Assembly: GCF_000281715.2 (NCBI RefSeq)
Contig: NZ_CP124576.1
Location: 1,123,501 to 1,187,500, forward strand
Direction of reading: 5' to 3'
From: Sphingobium sp. AP49
GTDB lineage: Bacteria; Pseudomonadota; Alphaproteobacteria; Sphingomonadales; Sphingomonadaceae
DNA length: 64,000 nucleotides
The notes below the pieces were generated by a model, which saw only the letters and a program-made list of their open reading frames with translations, did not search any database and was not told the origin of the DNA. Made by a program: the position numbers and the translations under genes. How positions within the stretch are numbered: the stretch's first letter is position 1; each line of letters starts with the position of its first letter. This document shows positions 1 to 9,124 of the stretch, in pieces.

Positions 1-2
1 CC

Positions 3-833
3 GCGCGCTTCGACGCCAGCCAGTTCGTGGTGGAGCAGCGCTTCGCGACGTCGAAGGACGGGACGAAGGTGCCCTATTTCCTGGCGCGCAAGAAGGGCGT
101 GACGGGGCCGGTCCCGGCGTTCATCCATGCCTATGGCGGGTTCCGCGCGGCGCAGACGCCGACCTACCTCACCACCGAACCCTATCGCGCCGGGCCGCTG
201 GGCCTGTTCTGGGTCGAGGATGGCAATGCCTATGTCCTCGCCAATATCCGGGGCGGCGGCGAATATGGTCCGGCCTGGCATCAGGATGCGCTGCGCGAGA
301 AGCGCCAGAATGCGTTCGACGATCTGGCGGCGGTGGCCGAGGATCTGGTGAAGACCGGCGTGTCGACCAAGGGCAATATCGGCATTTCCGGCCGCTCCAA
401 TGGTGGCGTGCTGGTCGGCGCGGCGATGACCCAGCGGCCCGACCTGTATGGTGCGGTGATCGCGGGATCGCCGCTGGAGGATATGAAGCGCTATTCGCAT
501 CTGTCGGCCGGCGCGTCCTGGGTGGCGGAATATGGCGATCCCGATGTGCCGTCGGACTGGGCGTTCATGCAGCGGTGGTCGCCCTATCAGAATGTGAAGA
601 CCGGGGTGCACTATCCGCCCGCCTTCTTCTACCTGTCGACCAAGGATGACCGGGTGCATCCGGGCCATGCGCGCAAGATGGCGGCGAAGCTGAAGGCGAC
701 CGGCAGCACGGTCTATTATCATGAATATCGCGAGGGCGGCCATTCGGTCGGCGCCGACCATGCCGAGGATGCGGTGCGCGCGGCGCTCTTGCACGCCTTC
801 CTGACCCGCGAACTGGTGGAGAAGAAGAAGTGA
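3..833 (+). CDS. Prolyl oligopeptidase family (S9A) serine peptidase, C-terminal part, cut by window start
   Basis: The open frame runs in from the left edge, so only the C-terminal 276 residues, the alpha/beta-hydrolase catalytic domain, are present. The catalytic triad can be read: the nucleophile Ser in GRSNGG (Ser codon near base 396), the Asp in TKDDRVHPGH and the His in EGGHSVGADH near base 738. Family members cleave short peptides after proline; sphingomonad copies are usually exported with a signal peptide, which cannot be checked here. A GTG at base 27 could be mistaken for a start, but homologous sequence (ASQF before VVEQRF) continues upstream in the same frame. Confidence 0.9.
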   Translation, partial: ARFDASQFVVEQRFATSKDGTKVPYFLARKKGVTGPVPAFIHAYGGFRAAQTPTYLTTEPYRAGPLGLFWVEDGNAYVLANIRGGGEYGPAWHQDALREKRQNAFDDLAAVAEDLVKTGVSTKGNIGISGRSNGGVLVGAAMTQRPDLYGAVIAGSPLEDMKRYSHLSAGASWVAEYGDPDVPSDWAFMQRWSPYQNVKTGVHYPPAFFYLSTKDDRVHPGHARKMAAKLKATGSTVYYHEYREGGHSVGADHAEDAVRAALLHAFLTRELVEKKK

Positions 834-845
834 GCGGGGGCGGCC

Positions 846-1124
846 ATGCCCTATTATGAATGCTCGATCAGAGGAGCGCATTTTCCGGCTGAATTGATAG
901 GCAAGAAAGGCATGTGTGGTTTCAACACCACGCGATGGTTGGAAGCCGATGATCCCGATGATGCCGAGATGAAAGTCGTTCAGATGCTGCGTGGAGAGCG
1001 AAGCTTTCAATGGCGTGGCAAGCCAGAGCGAATGGCTGACGCACGGATATTCGTAGAGACCGTCCGTGAGATCAAGAAACTTCCCAAGTCCCAAGGTGGC
1101 GGCGCAACATGGTACACAGAATGA
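846..1124 (+). CDS. Small hypothetical protein, 92 aa
   Basis: A 92-residue frame that I do not recognise. It starts 12 bases after the peptidase stop and its TGA overlaps the possible second nadC start as ATGA (1121-1124), so it looks co-translated with nadC. The protein has no signal peptide or membrane segment, contains two Cys (CSIRG near residue 6 and MCGF near residue 24), and is charged and hydrophilic towards its C-terminus. Base composition is visibly less GC-rich than in the flanking genes, which suggests a later arrival. Function unknown. Confidence 0.6.
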   Translation: MPYYECSIRGAHFPAELIGKKGMCGFNTTRWLEADDPDDAEMKVVQMLRGERSFQWRGKPERMADARIFVETVREIKKLPKSQGGGATWYTE

Positions 1125-1972
1125 ATAGCTTTACCCTGGAGGCGTTCGACCTCGACGCCTTTGTCGCTGCGACGCTGGCGGAGGATCTGGGGCCGGATGG
1201 CCGCGACGTCACCAGCGAGGCGGTGATCCCGGCTGATGCGATCTTCGACGGGGTGATGGACAGCCGCGACGCGGTGACGCTCGCCGGCCTGCCGATCGCG
1301 GTCGCCTTCTTCCGCGCGCTCGATCCCGATGTCGAGATCGAGCTGCTGCATCAGGATGGCGACCGGGTGGCGGCGGGGACCGACATCATGCGCATTCGGG
1401 GCAAGGCCCGCGCGCTGCTGACGGCCGAGCGTTCGGCGCTCAACACGGTGCAGCATCTGACCGGCATCGCCACCATGACGCGGACCTATGTCGACGCGAT
1501 CCTGGGCACGGGCGCGACCTTGCTGGATACGCGCAAGACGATCCCCGGCCTGCGCCGGCTGGAGAAATACGCCACCCGCATGGGCGGCGCGACCAATCAT
1601 CGCATGGGCCTGTGGGATGCGGCGATGATCAAGGATAATCATGTCGCGGTCGCCGGGTCGGTCGAGGAAGCGGCGCGCCGGGCGGTGGCCGCCGGCATCG
1701 CCCAGATCATCGTCGAGGTCGACCGGGTCGACCAGATCGAGCCGGCGCTGGCCGCTGGCGCCACCCATTTGCTGCTCGACAATATGGATGCAGCCACGCT
1801 GCGCGGCGCCGTCACCCTGGTCGGCGGGCGGGTGCCGACCGAAGCATCGGGCGGCGTCACGCTGGAGACGATCCGCGCCAAGGCGGAGACTGGCGTCACC
1901 TATATCAGCGTCGGCCGCCTCACCCAATCTGCCCCTGCCGCCGACATCGGACTGGATTTCTCCCATGCGTAA
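1109..1972 (+). CDS. nadC: Nicotinate-nucleotide pyrophosphorylase (carboxylating), quinolinate phosphoribosyltransferase
   Basis: NadC converts quinolinate and PRPP to nicotinate mononucleotide, CO2 and PPi, the entry to the pyridine ring in de novo NAD synthesis in the cytosol. Family signatures are present: LAEDLGPDGRDVTSE at the N-terminus, DTRKTIPGLR followed by KYATRMGGATNHR and KDNH (substrate-binding basic residues), then LLLDNM and EASGGV near the end. Length (about 287 aa) is normal. ATG 1109 has an AAGGTGG-like Shine-Dalgarno; ATG 1121 (MNSFTLEAFD) overlaps the upstream stop and is an equally good start. nadA and nadB are not in the window. The gene overlaps the RNase T2 gene by 8 bases. 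Confidence 0.93.
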   Translation: MVHRMNSFTLEAFDLDAFVAATLAEDLGPDGRDVTSEAVIPADAIFDGVMDSRDAVTLAGLPIAVAFFRALDPDVEIELLHQDGDRVAAGTDIMRIRGKARALLTAERSALNTVQHLTGIATMTRTYVDAILGTGATLLDTRKTIPGLRRLEKYATRMGGATNHRMGLWDAAMIKDNHVAVAGSVEEAARRAVAAGIAQIIVEVDRVDQIEPALAAGATHLLLDNMDAATLRGAVTLVGGRVPTEASGGVTLETIRAKAETGVTYISVGRLTQSAPAADIGLDFSHA

Positions 1973-2792
1973 CCTGATTTTCGCTCTCGTCCCCATTCTG
2001 ACCCTTGCCGCCATGCCGGGCACCGCGTTCGCCCAGGCGGCCTATTGCAGCCCGCCGAGCCAGCCGGCCCGACCCGAACCGGAACTGCCCAGCGACAAGG
2101 AGCCCAAGCGCGTCCTGCCGATCGGCAGCTATACGCTGGCGATCAGCTGGTCGCCGCAATATTGCGCGACCGCCAAGGGGACGGGCAACAGCGTCCAGTG
2201 CGGCGGGCGCAACGGCAAGTTCGGCTTCACCCTGCATGGCCTGTGGCCCGACGGCTATGGCAAGGAATGGCCGCAATATTGCCGCGCGACCGACCTGGTC
2301 CCGCGCGCGGTGATCCGCCAGAATATGTGCGCGACCCCCTCGGCTCAGCTGATCCAGCATGAATGGGCCAAGCATGGCACCTGCATGGCGACCAAGCCGG
2401 AGCTGTATTTCAACCTGTCGCGCGCCTTCTATGAATCGCTGCGCTATCCCGACATGGCGGCGCTGTCGCGACGTCAGAACCTGACCGCCGGCCAGTTTGC
2501 CGAGGCTTTCGCCAAGGCGAACAAGGGCATGACGGCGGACATGATGCGCGTCACCACCACCCGCGACAACAAGCTGAGCGAAGTGTGGCTGTGCATGGAC
2601 CGGGCGCTGGAATTCACCCGCTGCCCCGGCCATCAGGGCGGCGTGCCCGACAGCGCCTATGTCAAGATCACGCCCGGGCCGATCATCCTCAATCCGCGCC
2701 GCCCGGTGCCGCCGCCGGCCAACCCGACCAAGCGGCCCGGCCTGCTGCTGGACCTGGACCCCAACGCCCAGGTGCCGACCGAAGGCAAGTAA
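1965..2792 (+). CDS. Ribonuclease T2 family protein, exported
   Basis: A 275-residue RNase T2 homologue. Residues 1-23 form a signal peptide ending TAFAQ-A, so it should be periplasmic. Both catalytic blocks are intact: CAS I as FTLHGLWPDG (His near residue 91) and CAS II as HEWAKHGTC (Glu and His near residues 132-138). Family enzymes cut RNA through a 2',3'-cyclic phosphate and serve in scavenging. The ATG lies inside the last codons of nadC in another frame (8-base overlap), so it is probably translationally coupled. The C-terminal 35 residues are proline-rich and look disordered. The family assignment is secure; the biological role is inferred. Confidence 0.9.
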   Translation: MRNLIFALVPILTLAAMPGTAFAQAAYCSPPSQPARPEPELPSDKEPKRVLPIGSYTLAISWSPQYCATAKGTGNSVQCGGRNGKFGFTLHGLWPDGYGKEWPQYCRATDLVPRAVIRQNMCATPSAQLIQHEWAKHGTCMATKPELYFNLSRAFYESLRYPDMAALSRRQNLTAGQFAEAFAKANKGMTADMMRVTTTRDNKLSEVWLCMDRALEFTRCPGHQGGVPDSAYVKITPGPIILNPRRPVPPPANPTKRPGLLLDLDPNAQVPTEGK

Positions 2793-2798
2793 GGCAGG

Positions 2799-3221
2799 TC
2801 AGACGTCGATCGTCACCGTCGAGGGATGGTGGCGATCGAGATGCTTGCGGATGATGCGCAGATTCTTGGTGTTCGACTTGTAGAGAAAGTCGAAGATATC
2901 GCCGGCAAAGGGAATGGCGCCGACCAGCGTGTCGACGCCGACATTGGCGGCCATGCGGGTCAGTTGCCATTTTGACAGGCCGAGATTGCGGGCTTCCCAC
3001 ACGATCCAGGCGCCCATCGCGGCGGTCGCGATGTCGCCGACGACGGGCACGAGGCCGACCAGGCTGTCGAGGCCGACCCGGCGCTTCGTGCCCGGAATGA
3101 CGAACAGACCCTCCAGCACGGCTTCCATCATCTCGATCCGACGGCGGATCGAGGCCGGGTCGCGGCCGAAGCCGGGCATGTCACGGACAAGCTCATCGAA
3201 CTGCTTGGACGAAACGGGCAT
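2799..3221 (-). CDS. DUF4112 domain-containing protein
   Basis: 140 residues matching the DUF4112 pattern: a central pair of hydrophobic segments, LVGLVPVVGDIATAAMGAW and TLVGAIPFAGDIFDFLYKS, each with the P-x-x-GD turn typical of the family. It is probably a small inner-membrane or membrane-associated protein; no biochemical role is known to me. The start has a strong AAGGAG Shine-Dalgarno about 8 bases upstream on the minus strand. The gene converges on the RNase T2 gene with only 6 bases between stops and may be transcribed with the solute-binding-protein gene upstream of it. Confidence 0.8.
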   Translation of the reverse strand: MPVSSKQFDELVRDMPGFGRDPASIRRRIEMMEAVLEGLFVIPGTKRRVGLDSLVGLVPVVGDIATAAMGAWIVWEARNLGLSKWQLTRMAANVGVDTLVGAIPFAGDIFDFLYKSNTKNLRIIRKHLDRHHPSTVTIDV

Positions 3222-3283
3222 CCAATTTTTCTCCTTGCGCCTCCTGCCCTGAACGTTCGGGCGCGGAAAATGGGCGCAAGAAC

Positions 3284-4792
3284 CTAATTGGTGCTGCGGA
3301 ACAGATGGTTCAATGGGTGGCGTCCGCGCGGCGAGGGCAGGAAGCCGCTGAGCCGTTGCGACACCAGCGACCAGCGGACGGGCGCGCCAAGCGGGATATA
3401 GCCATTATGCGCCTGTACCAGGGCTTCGGCCTGGGCGATGCGGGCGGCGCGTTCGTCGGGTGAACTGGCGAGGCTGGCGGCCTGGAGCGCGGCCTCCGCT
3501 TCGGCGCTGCAATGGACCTTTCGCGCGCAGCCGATACGGCCGAGATACCAAAGCGCGCTGTCATAGGCGGCGACTTCGTCCACCAGGCGCAGATCGGCAT
3601 TGTCGGTCATGCCCACCCGTTCAGCGGCCAGGCCGATCGCCCGCAGGTCGCGGGCGACCAGCCCGAACAACATGGTCGATCCCGGGCCGGGCGGCAGGGC
3701 GATGCGCAGCGCCGGCACCGTGCCCGCATGGCCGGCGCGCCAGCGATCGACATTGGCCCGGGCCTGGACCCGCCGCTCGTCCAGCGACAGCGCTGCCCAG
3801 ACCGGCTGTACCGGCGGTGTGGCCAGATCGAGCTGACCCGGCATGATCTGTTCGCTGGTCGCCCAACCGCCCAGCGGAAACAGCCTTGGCAACTGGCTGC
3901 GATCGATCGCCATGCTGATCGCAGCCCGGATGCCGTCGTCATCCAGCAGGGCGCCGCTGCCCGTCACCGCGAGCCCGAGCAGACCCTGGACCGGATCAAC
4001 GCGCACCGCATCGCGATCAATGCCGGCGGGGACCAGCAATGGCAGATCGGAAAAGCGACCGCCCAATACCAGCGCCGCCTGCTTCTCGCGGAACCGGACG
4101 ATCGCCAGCGCCGCGCGTTCGGCGCGCAGCACACGGGTCTGCCAGGCAGGAAGGGTGCCGTCGTCATCCGTGTCGGCGTCGTCGCCCGTCGCCCGGTCGA
4201 TCGGCGTCAGCAGCATGGCCCCATCGTGCCAGCGCCGGCGATAGGGGCCGGTACCGCCGTCGCGCGACAGCACCGCCATCTGCGGCTGGGCCAGCATCTG
4301 GAGCACGTAGGGGCGCGGGGCGGCCATGCGGATTTCGATCACCTCGCCGGTCATCGGCACCACCGCCTGCACCGCGTCGAGCGGCCCGTCGGGGTCGAGC
4401 AGGCGCAGCGCCTCGATCCGCGCCATCAGCATGCGCGCGACGTCGGGGGCGCTCACCCGCGTACCGTTGGCCCAGAAGGCCCGGCGCAGGCGGAAGATAT
4501 AGCTGCGCCCGTCATCCTCGACGATCCAGCGCTGGGCCAGGGCGGGCAATATGTCGCCACTGGCATCGAAGGCGACCAGACCCTGGGCGGTCGATTCCAG
4601 CACCAGCTTGGCTGCCGGATCGGGCAGATTCTGCAGCGGCTTGGCAACATCGGCGCGATCGCCGATCACGCTGACCACCACGGGGCCACTGCCTTCGTCG
4701 GAACAGCCGGACAGCGCCAGGCCAAGGCTTGCCCCGGTGATCAGGGCGGCGCGGCGCGACAGGCAGCGCAGGCGAGGGGCGGCGGCGAACAT
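3284..4792 (-). CDS. ABC transporter substrate-binding protein family 5, lipoprotein
   Basis: About 502 residues. The chosen start (MFAAAPRLRC) gives a twin-Arg-containing signal with a lipobox ending LSGC, Cys near residue 30, so the mature protein should be lipid-anchored on the periplasmic side. The body resembles the peptide/nickel-binding class (SBP_bac_5): LAQRWIVEDDGRSYIFRLRR early and ISMAIDRSQL in the middle. These proteins deliver oligopeptides or similar ligands to an ABC permease, but no permease or ATPase gene is adjacent, so this is an orphan binding protein. An in-frame start 27 codons upstream (4873) exists but would bury the signal peptide. Ligand unknown. Confidence 0.75.
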   Translation of the reverse strand: MFAAAPRLRCLSRRAALITGASLGLALSGCSDEGSGPVVVSVIGDRADVAKPLQNLPDPAAKLVLESTAQGLVAFDASGDILPALAQRWIVEDDGRSYIFRLRRAFWANGTRVSAPDVARMLMARIEALRLLDPDGPLDAVQAVVPMTGEVIEIRMAAPRPYVLQMLAQPQMAVLSRDGGTGPYRRRWHDGAMLLTPIDRATGDDADTDDDGTLPAWQTRVLRAERAALAIVRFREKQAALVLGGRFSDLPLLVPAGIDRDAVRVDPVQGLLGLAVTGSGALLDDDGIRAAISMAIDRSQLPRLFPLGGWATSEQIMPGQLDLATPPVQPVWAALSLDERRVQARANVDRWRAGHAGTVPALRIALPPGPGSTMLFGLVARDLRAIGLAAERVGMTDNADLRLVDEVAAYDSALWYLGRIGCARKVHCSAEAEAALQAASLASSPDERAARIAQAEALVQAHNGYIPLGAPVRWSLVSQRLSGFLPSPRGRHPLNHLFRSTN

Positions 4793-4934
4793 GCCGGACC
4801 GGCTTAGCCCGCCGGGGCGCTGTCGCCAACCGGGATCGGTGCATTTGGCAATGTCATAAAAACGACATGTCAAAGACGCCGCAATGTAACATAAAATTCA
4901 TACTGGCGTCCCCGAAACAGGGGAATGAACCGGA

Positions 4935-6371
4935 ATGACGCTCCGAATGCGACTGGCCGTCGGCACCGCGCTGGCGACGATGATGCTATCAACGCCGGTA
5001 CAGGCGCAGGATAATGCGGACTTGCAACGCCAGATCGACGAACTCAAGGCGCAGGTTCAGGCGCTGACCGCCGCATTGGTCGCCAACAAGAGCGCGCAGC
5101 CGGTTGTAAGCGCACCGACGCCCGCAGCCGCAGCGGAATCCGCTGCGCCGCCGGTTGCACTCGCCGCTGTGTCCACCGCACCGGCGGCCGTCCCGCCATC
5201 GGCGACCGCGGCAAAGTCCAAGCCCTGGTACGAAAAGCTGTCGCTGCGCGGCTATACCCAGATGCGCTACAACGCCTTCCTGTCGGGCGACGATACCGCG
5301 CCCGCCGGCCAGTCCCGTCTGCGTTCCCCCCATGACAGTTCGATCTCCGACCGTGGCGGCTTTTCGCTGCGTCGGGCGCGGCTGGTGCTGCAGGGCGATG
5401 TATCCGATCGGGTATCGCTCTATCTCCAGTCCGATTTCGCGACGGCGGTGAACAACCAGGCGGGTACCGAGCGGCGCGAGGGCTTCGTCCAGTTGCGCGA
5501 CGCCTATGCCGACGTCTTCCTCGACAAGGACAAGAATGTCCGCCTGCGCTTTGGTCAGTCGAAGGTGCCGTTCGGCTGGGAAAATATGCAGTCCTCGTCC
5601 AACCGCCTGACGCTCGACCGCAGCGACGCGATCAACAGCGCGGTGCCCAGTGAGCGCGATCTGGGCATCGTCAGCTATTATACCCCGTCGTCGGTGCAGC
5701 AGATCTGGGATCGGCTGGGGCATGACGGGCAGAAGCTGTTCGGCAATTATGGCGCGTTCGGCGTCGGCGTCTTCAACGGGCAGGGCACCAACCGGACCGA
5801 GCAGAATCGCGGGTTGATGAAGGTTGCCTTTGCGACCTGGCCGTTCGAGCTGGACGGGCTGGGCGATGCCTTTGAGGGGCAGGTGCTGGAAATCGGCGGA
5901 TCGGCGATGATGAACGATGTGCAGCCCGAAGTGCGCAGCGGCGGCGTCAGCACGATCGCCTATGACGATGATCGTGTCGGCATCCACGCCATGCTCTATC
6001 CCCAGCCCTTCGGCATCCAGGCCGAATGGAATTGGGGCAAGGGGCCGGAATATGATGTCGCCAGCCAGTCGATCCAAACCAAGAATCTGAGCGGGGGCTA
6101 TGTCCAGACCATGTATCGCCTGCCGACCGAGACGATCGGCACGCTGATCCCCTATGGCCGCTGGCAGCATTATCGCGGCGGGTGGAAGGCCGGCATCAAC
6201 GCGCCGCGTCTGGAAACCGACGAAATCGAACTGGGTGTCGAATGGCAGTTGTGGAAGGCGCTGGAATTCACCTTCGCCTATTCCTGGATGAAGCGCGCCG
6301 AGGCCGATGATCGCCGCACTGGCCGGGCGGAAGGCAATCTGATCCGTACCCAGGTGCAGTGGAACTACTGA
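4935..6371 (+). CDS. Phosphate-selective porin O/P family outer-membrane protein
   Basis: 478 residues. A signal peptide (residues 1-25, ending VQAQ) is followed by a coiled-coil-prone segment with the LQRQIDELKAQVQALTAAL pattern, an Ala/Pro linker, and a beta-rich region that begins with LSLRGYTQMRYNAF and ends in an aromatic residue (WNY), as outer-membrane barrels do. This arrangement fits OprO/OprP-type porins, trimeric channels for phosphate and other anions. The upstream 61 bases are AT-rich and probably carry the promoter. No Pho box was convincingly visible. It stands alone between two minus-strand genes. Confidence 0.85.
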   Translation: MTLRMRLAVGTALATMMLSTPVQAQDNADLQRQIDELKAQVQALTAALVANKSAQPVVSAPTPAAAAESAAPPVALAAVSTAPAAVPPSATAAKSKPWYEKLSLRGYTQMRYNAFLSGDDTAPAGQSRLRSPHDSSISDRGGFSLRRARLVLQGDVSDRVSLYLQSDFATAVNNQAGTERREGFVQLRDAYADVFLDKDKNVRLRFGQSKVPFGWENMQSSSNRLTLDRSDAINSAVPSERDLGIVSYYTPSSVQQIWDRLGHDGQKLFGNYGAFGVGVFNGQGTNRTEQNRGLMKVAFATWPFELDGLGDAFEGQVLEIGGSAMMNDVQPEVRSGGVSTIAYDDDRVGIHAMLYPQPFGIQAEWNWGKGPEYDVASQSIQTKNLSGGYVQTMYRLPTETIGTLIPYGRWQHYRGGWKAGINAPRLETDEIELGVEWQLWKALEFTFAYSWMKRAEADDRRTGRAEGNLIRTQVQWNY

Positions 6372-6386
6372 GCGGCCATTCCCTGT

Positions 6387-7793
6387 TCAGGGGGTGACCG
6401 GCGGCAGCGGATCCTTCTGTGCCGTTGCCTTGCCGTCGGGGTTGAAGAGCATGATCCGGTCCTCACCCGCATCATAGCGCGGCCAGGCGGGCAGGTTGGC
6501 GCCATTGGGATTACCGCTGCGCGCGAAATTGACGATATAGGCGCTGATCGTGCGGCCCATCTCATTTTCGCGCGCGCTGGTCTGCGCGCCATATTTGATC
6601 GCCTGCGTATCGAAGAAGAAGGGGATGTCGCTGGCATGGCCGGCGCCCGGCTGGCCGATCGACGTCGCCACATAGTCGAAGCGATAGGCGTAGACCGGTA
6701 GCCTGGCGTCGGCCAGCGTCGCGGCGACGGTGCGGGCGCCGCCGACCATGAAGCCGGTCGGCCCGCCAATGTCGGCGCCGGTGGCGCCCACCATCACCGG
6801 AACATGCGCGAAACGGCCGGCGGCATAGGCAGCGGCAGGATTGACCGCAATCGTCCCGTCCGGGAAGGGCGGGCTGTAGGCGCCCAACTGGCCGCTGAAC
6901 ATGCCTGCCAGATTGAGGCCGTCGACCACCTGATCGGCGGGCAGGGCGCGCAGCGCCTTGAGCGCGGCGGCATCGCTGCCCTTGATCCCCTTGGCCGTGG
7001 CGAAGGTCTGGCCGATCGTCGCGGCACTGCCATCCTTGGGACCGATCATCTGCCCGTCGCCACCCGACATGATGACCGCACGCTGGAACAGGCCCTGCGA
7101 CAGGGGGGAGGTCAGCAGCGCATGGACGGACATGCCACCCGCGCTTTCGCCGATGATGGTGATATTGGCCGGATCGCCGCCGAAGCGGGCGATGTTGCGC
7201 TTTACCCATTGCAGTGCCGCGACCTGGTCCATCAGGCCGTAATTGCCGGTGAGGCCCTTGTCTTCGTCTGCGGCGGCAAGGGCTGGATGGGCGAAGGTGC
7301 CAAAGCGGCCGAGCCGGTAATTGAAGCTGACCACCATCAGGCCCTGTTTGGCCAGTGCGGCGCCCGAATAGGTGGGCGGGGACGAGCCGCCATTCACGAA
7401 GCCGCCGCCATAGATCCAGAACAGCACCGGCAGCTTCGTGCTTGCCGAGGCCGGTTTCCAGACATTGACGTAGAGGCAGTCCTCCGCTGGCGGGGTGCCG
7501 AGCGGCGCGGCATCGCTGGGGAAGGGAAGCTGCATGCAGTCGTTGCGATAGGCGGTGGTCTCCCGCACGCCCTGCCAGGGCTGGACCGGCTGCGGCATGC
7601 GCCAGCGCAGGTCGCCGACCGGCGGCGCGGCAAAGGGAATGCCCTTCCAGCTCATGACGCCGGCTTCGACGGCGCCATGGACGGTGCCGGCGTCGGTCTG
7701 GACGGTAGGGATCGGAATGAGGGGGGAGCGGGCAGGAGCGGCGCCGGTGCTTAGCAGGGTTGCGCTCAGCCCGACAATTGCGATCCGCCTCAT
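6387..7793 (-). CDS. Carboxylesterase type B family protein, exported
   Basis: 468 residues with a signal peptide (MRRIAIVGLSATLLSTGAAPA). Type B carboxylesterase features are clear: GVMSWKGIPFAAPPVGDLRW near the N-terminus, EDCLYVNVWKP, the oxyanion-hole run FWIYGGGFVNGG, the nucleophile elbow GESAGGMS and a His in GHASDIPFFF. These enzymes hydrolyse carboxylic esters; the substrate is unknown. ATG 7793 has an AGAGGAG Shine-Dalgarno and is preferred over a longer in-frame start at 7895. The gene lies downstream of rplL on the same strand but is separated from it by a strong terminator, so it has its own promoter. Confidence 0.88.
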   Translation of the reverse strand: MRRIAIVGLSATLLSTGAAPARSPLIPIPTVQTDAGTVHGAVEAGVMSWKGIPFAAPPVGDLRWRMPQPVQPWQGVRETTAYRNDCMQLPFPSDAAPLGTPPAEDCLYVNVWKPASASTKLPVLFWIYGGGFVNGGSSPPTYSGAALAKQGLMVVSFNYRLGRFGTFAHPALAAADEDKGLTGNYGLMDQVAALQWVKRNIARFGGDPANITIIGESAGGMSVHALLTSPLSQGLFQRAVIMSGGDGQMIGPKDGSAATIGQTFATAKGIKGSDAAALKALRALPADQVVDGLNLAGMFSGQLGAYSPPFPDGTIAVNPAAAYAAGRFAHVPVMVGATGADIGGPTGFMVGGARTVAATLADARLPVYAYRFDYVATSIGQPGAGHASDIPFFFDTQAIKYGAQTSARENEMGRTISAYIVNFARSGNPNGANLPAWPRYDAGEDRIMLFNPDGKATAQKDPLPPVTP

Positions 7794-7858
7794 GCCCGTC
7801 TCCTCTGTTCGTGATGGCCGGAATAGAGGCTGGTGCGGCAGGGAAATCAATGGCGGGC

Positions 7859-7893
7859 AAAGAAAAAGGGGTGGCGCCCGAAGACGCCACCCC
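7859..7893 (-). terminator. Rho-independent terminator after rplL
   Basis: On the minus strand a 9-bp GC stem (GGGGTGGCG / CGCCACCCC) with an 8-base loop is followed directly by TTTTTCTTT. It lies 57 bases beyond the rplL stop, so it should end the rplJ-rplL transcript. A second hairpin (GCCTCGC / GCGAGGC, 7924-7941) sits between the stop and this terminator. Confidence 0.85.
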
Positions 7894-7949
7894 ATGTTTC
7901 TCCAGCCGGAGCCGGAAAGCCGGGCCTCGCCGGAGCGAGGCCGAACAGC

Positions 7950-8324
7950 TTACTTCAGCTCGACGGTCGCGCCGGCTTCTTCGAGCTGCTTCTTCAGCTT
8001 CTCGGCTTCGTCCTTGCTGGCGCCTTCCTTGACAGCCTTCGGAGCGCCTTCGACCAGAGCCTTGGCTTCGGTCAGGCCCAGGCCGGTGATGGCGCGGACT
8101 TCCTTGATGACGTTGATCTTCTTGCCACCGTCGCCGGTGAGGATCACGTCGAACTCGGTCTGCTCTTCAACAGCGGCGGCGGCGGGGCCAGCGGCCGGGC
8201 CGGCAACGGCGACGGCAGCGGCGGCCGAAACGCCCCACTTTTCTTCCAGAGCCTTCGACAGCTCGGCGGCTTCGAGGACGGTGAGGGCCGAGAGCTGGTC
8301 GACCAGAGCGTTGATGTCTGCCAT
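7950..8324 (-). CDS. rplL: 50S ribosomal protein L7/L12
   Basis: 124 residues, the usual length. The N-terminal dimerisation helix ([20 protein letters not shown]), an Ala/Gly-rich hinge (residues 35-52) and the C-terminal factor-binding domain (EKTEFDV-like start, [20 protein letters not shown], final VELK) are all present. L7/L12 dimers bind L10 to form the ribosomal stalk that recruits translation GTPases. It follows rplJ by 75 bases and shares its transcript, which ends at the hairpin at 7859-7893. Confidence 0.98.
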   Translation of the reverse strand: MADINALVDQLSALTVLEAAELSKALEEKWGVSAAAAVAVAGPAAGPAAAAVEEQTEFDVILTGDGGKKINVIKEVRAITGLGLTEAKALVEGAPKAVKEGASKDEAEKLKKQLEEAGATVELK

Positions 8325-8399
8325 GATATATTTCCTTCTAAGCGGGGAAAGCCCCGCAACATGATGTTGAAACGATTACAAGAAGTCGGTCGGGGCCAA

Positions 8400-8915
8400 T
8401 CAGGCCGCTTCCTTCTCCGCATAGGCGTTGAAGACCCGCGCGAGCTGCGCTGCCGGTGCCTGGGTGACGGTTGCGAGCTTGGTAGCCGGAGCGACGATGA
8501 GGCCGATCAGCTTTGCACGCAGTTCATCCAGCGACGGCATCGACGCCAGGGCCTTGATGCCCTCTGCGTCGAGCTGCACTTCGCCCATCGCGCCGCCAAC
8601 GATCTCAAGCTTGTCGTTGGTCTTCGCGAATTCGACTGCAACCTTGGCGGCTGCAACCGGATCGACCGAGGTGGCGAGGCCAACCGGGCCGGTCAGCAGG
8701 TCGCTGATCGAGCCGTAGGCGGTGCCGTCAAGGGCGATACGGGCGAGGCGGTTCTTCGTAACCTTGTAGGACGCACCGACTTCGCGCATCTTCTGGCGCA
8801 GGACGGTCGACTGGGCGACGGTCATGCCGAGGTTGCGGGTCACGACGACCACGCCAACTTCTGCCAGCTCTGCGTTCAGCGCGGAAACGACCTCAGCTTT
8901 CTGATTACGATCCAT
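8400..8915 (-). CDS. rplJ: 50S ribosomal protein L10
   Basis: 171 residues starting MDRNQKAEVVSALNAEL, the normal L10 start; a longer in-frame extension to 8981 would run through the leader hairpin and is rejected. The RNA-binding N-terminal domain contains VTRNLGMTVAQ and SYKVTKNRLARIAL; the C-terminal helix (LARVFNAYAEKEAA) holds L7/L12 dimers. L10 with L7/L12 commonly represses its own mRNA by binding the leader. Unusually, the window shows no rplK-rplA upstream and no rpoBC downstream; the neighbours are an AraC gene and a carboxylesterase. Confidence 0.97.
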   Translation of the reverse strand: MDRNQKAEVVSALNAELAEVGVVVVTRNLGMTVAQSTVLRQKMREVGASYKVTKNRLARIALDGTAYGSISDLLTGPVGLATSVDPVAAAKVAVEFAKTNDKLEIVGGAMGEVQLDAEGIKALASMPSLDELRAKLIGLIVAPATKLATVTQAPAAQLARVFNAYAEKEAA

Positions 8916-9124
8916 GCCATTACTCCACTTCATGTCCATCGGACGACCCGATGGACGGCAAAAGCCCGCGCGTTTCCGCACGGGGCAATAGTCCGAAGGG
9001 GAGAGATCGACTGGCCGCGAATTCCGTTTCAGGAAATCAGGCAGACCCGAATCGGGCGCGAAGCCCGTCCGGTAAAGAACTTTTCCCCGTCTAGGCTGGA
9101 GATTAAGAAGGGCATATTCCCTTC
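8916..9124 (-). promoter_or_regulatory. Structured 5' leader of rplJ-rplL, probable L10-type autoregulatory leader
   Basis: The 332 bases between the AraC gene and rplJ hold no supported gene. Read on the minus strand, several hairpins precede rplJ: GAAGGG/CCCTTC (9107-9124), a GGGCTTCGCGCCC hairpin near 9053-9067, an imperfect CCGTGCG/CGCGCGG stem near 8966-8984 and a perfect 9-bp stem GTCCATCGG/CCGATGGAC (8934-8956) just upstream of the start. This is what an L10-binding leader would look like, but I could not fold it or match a known model. The remaining part (9125-9247) shows nothing I can name. Confidence 0.5.
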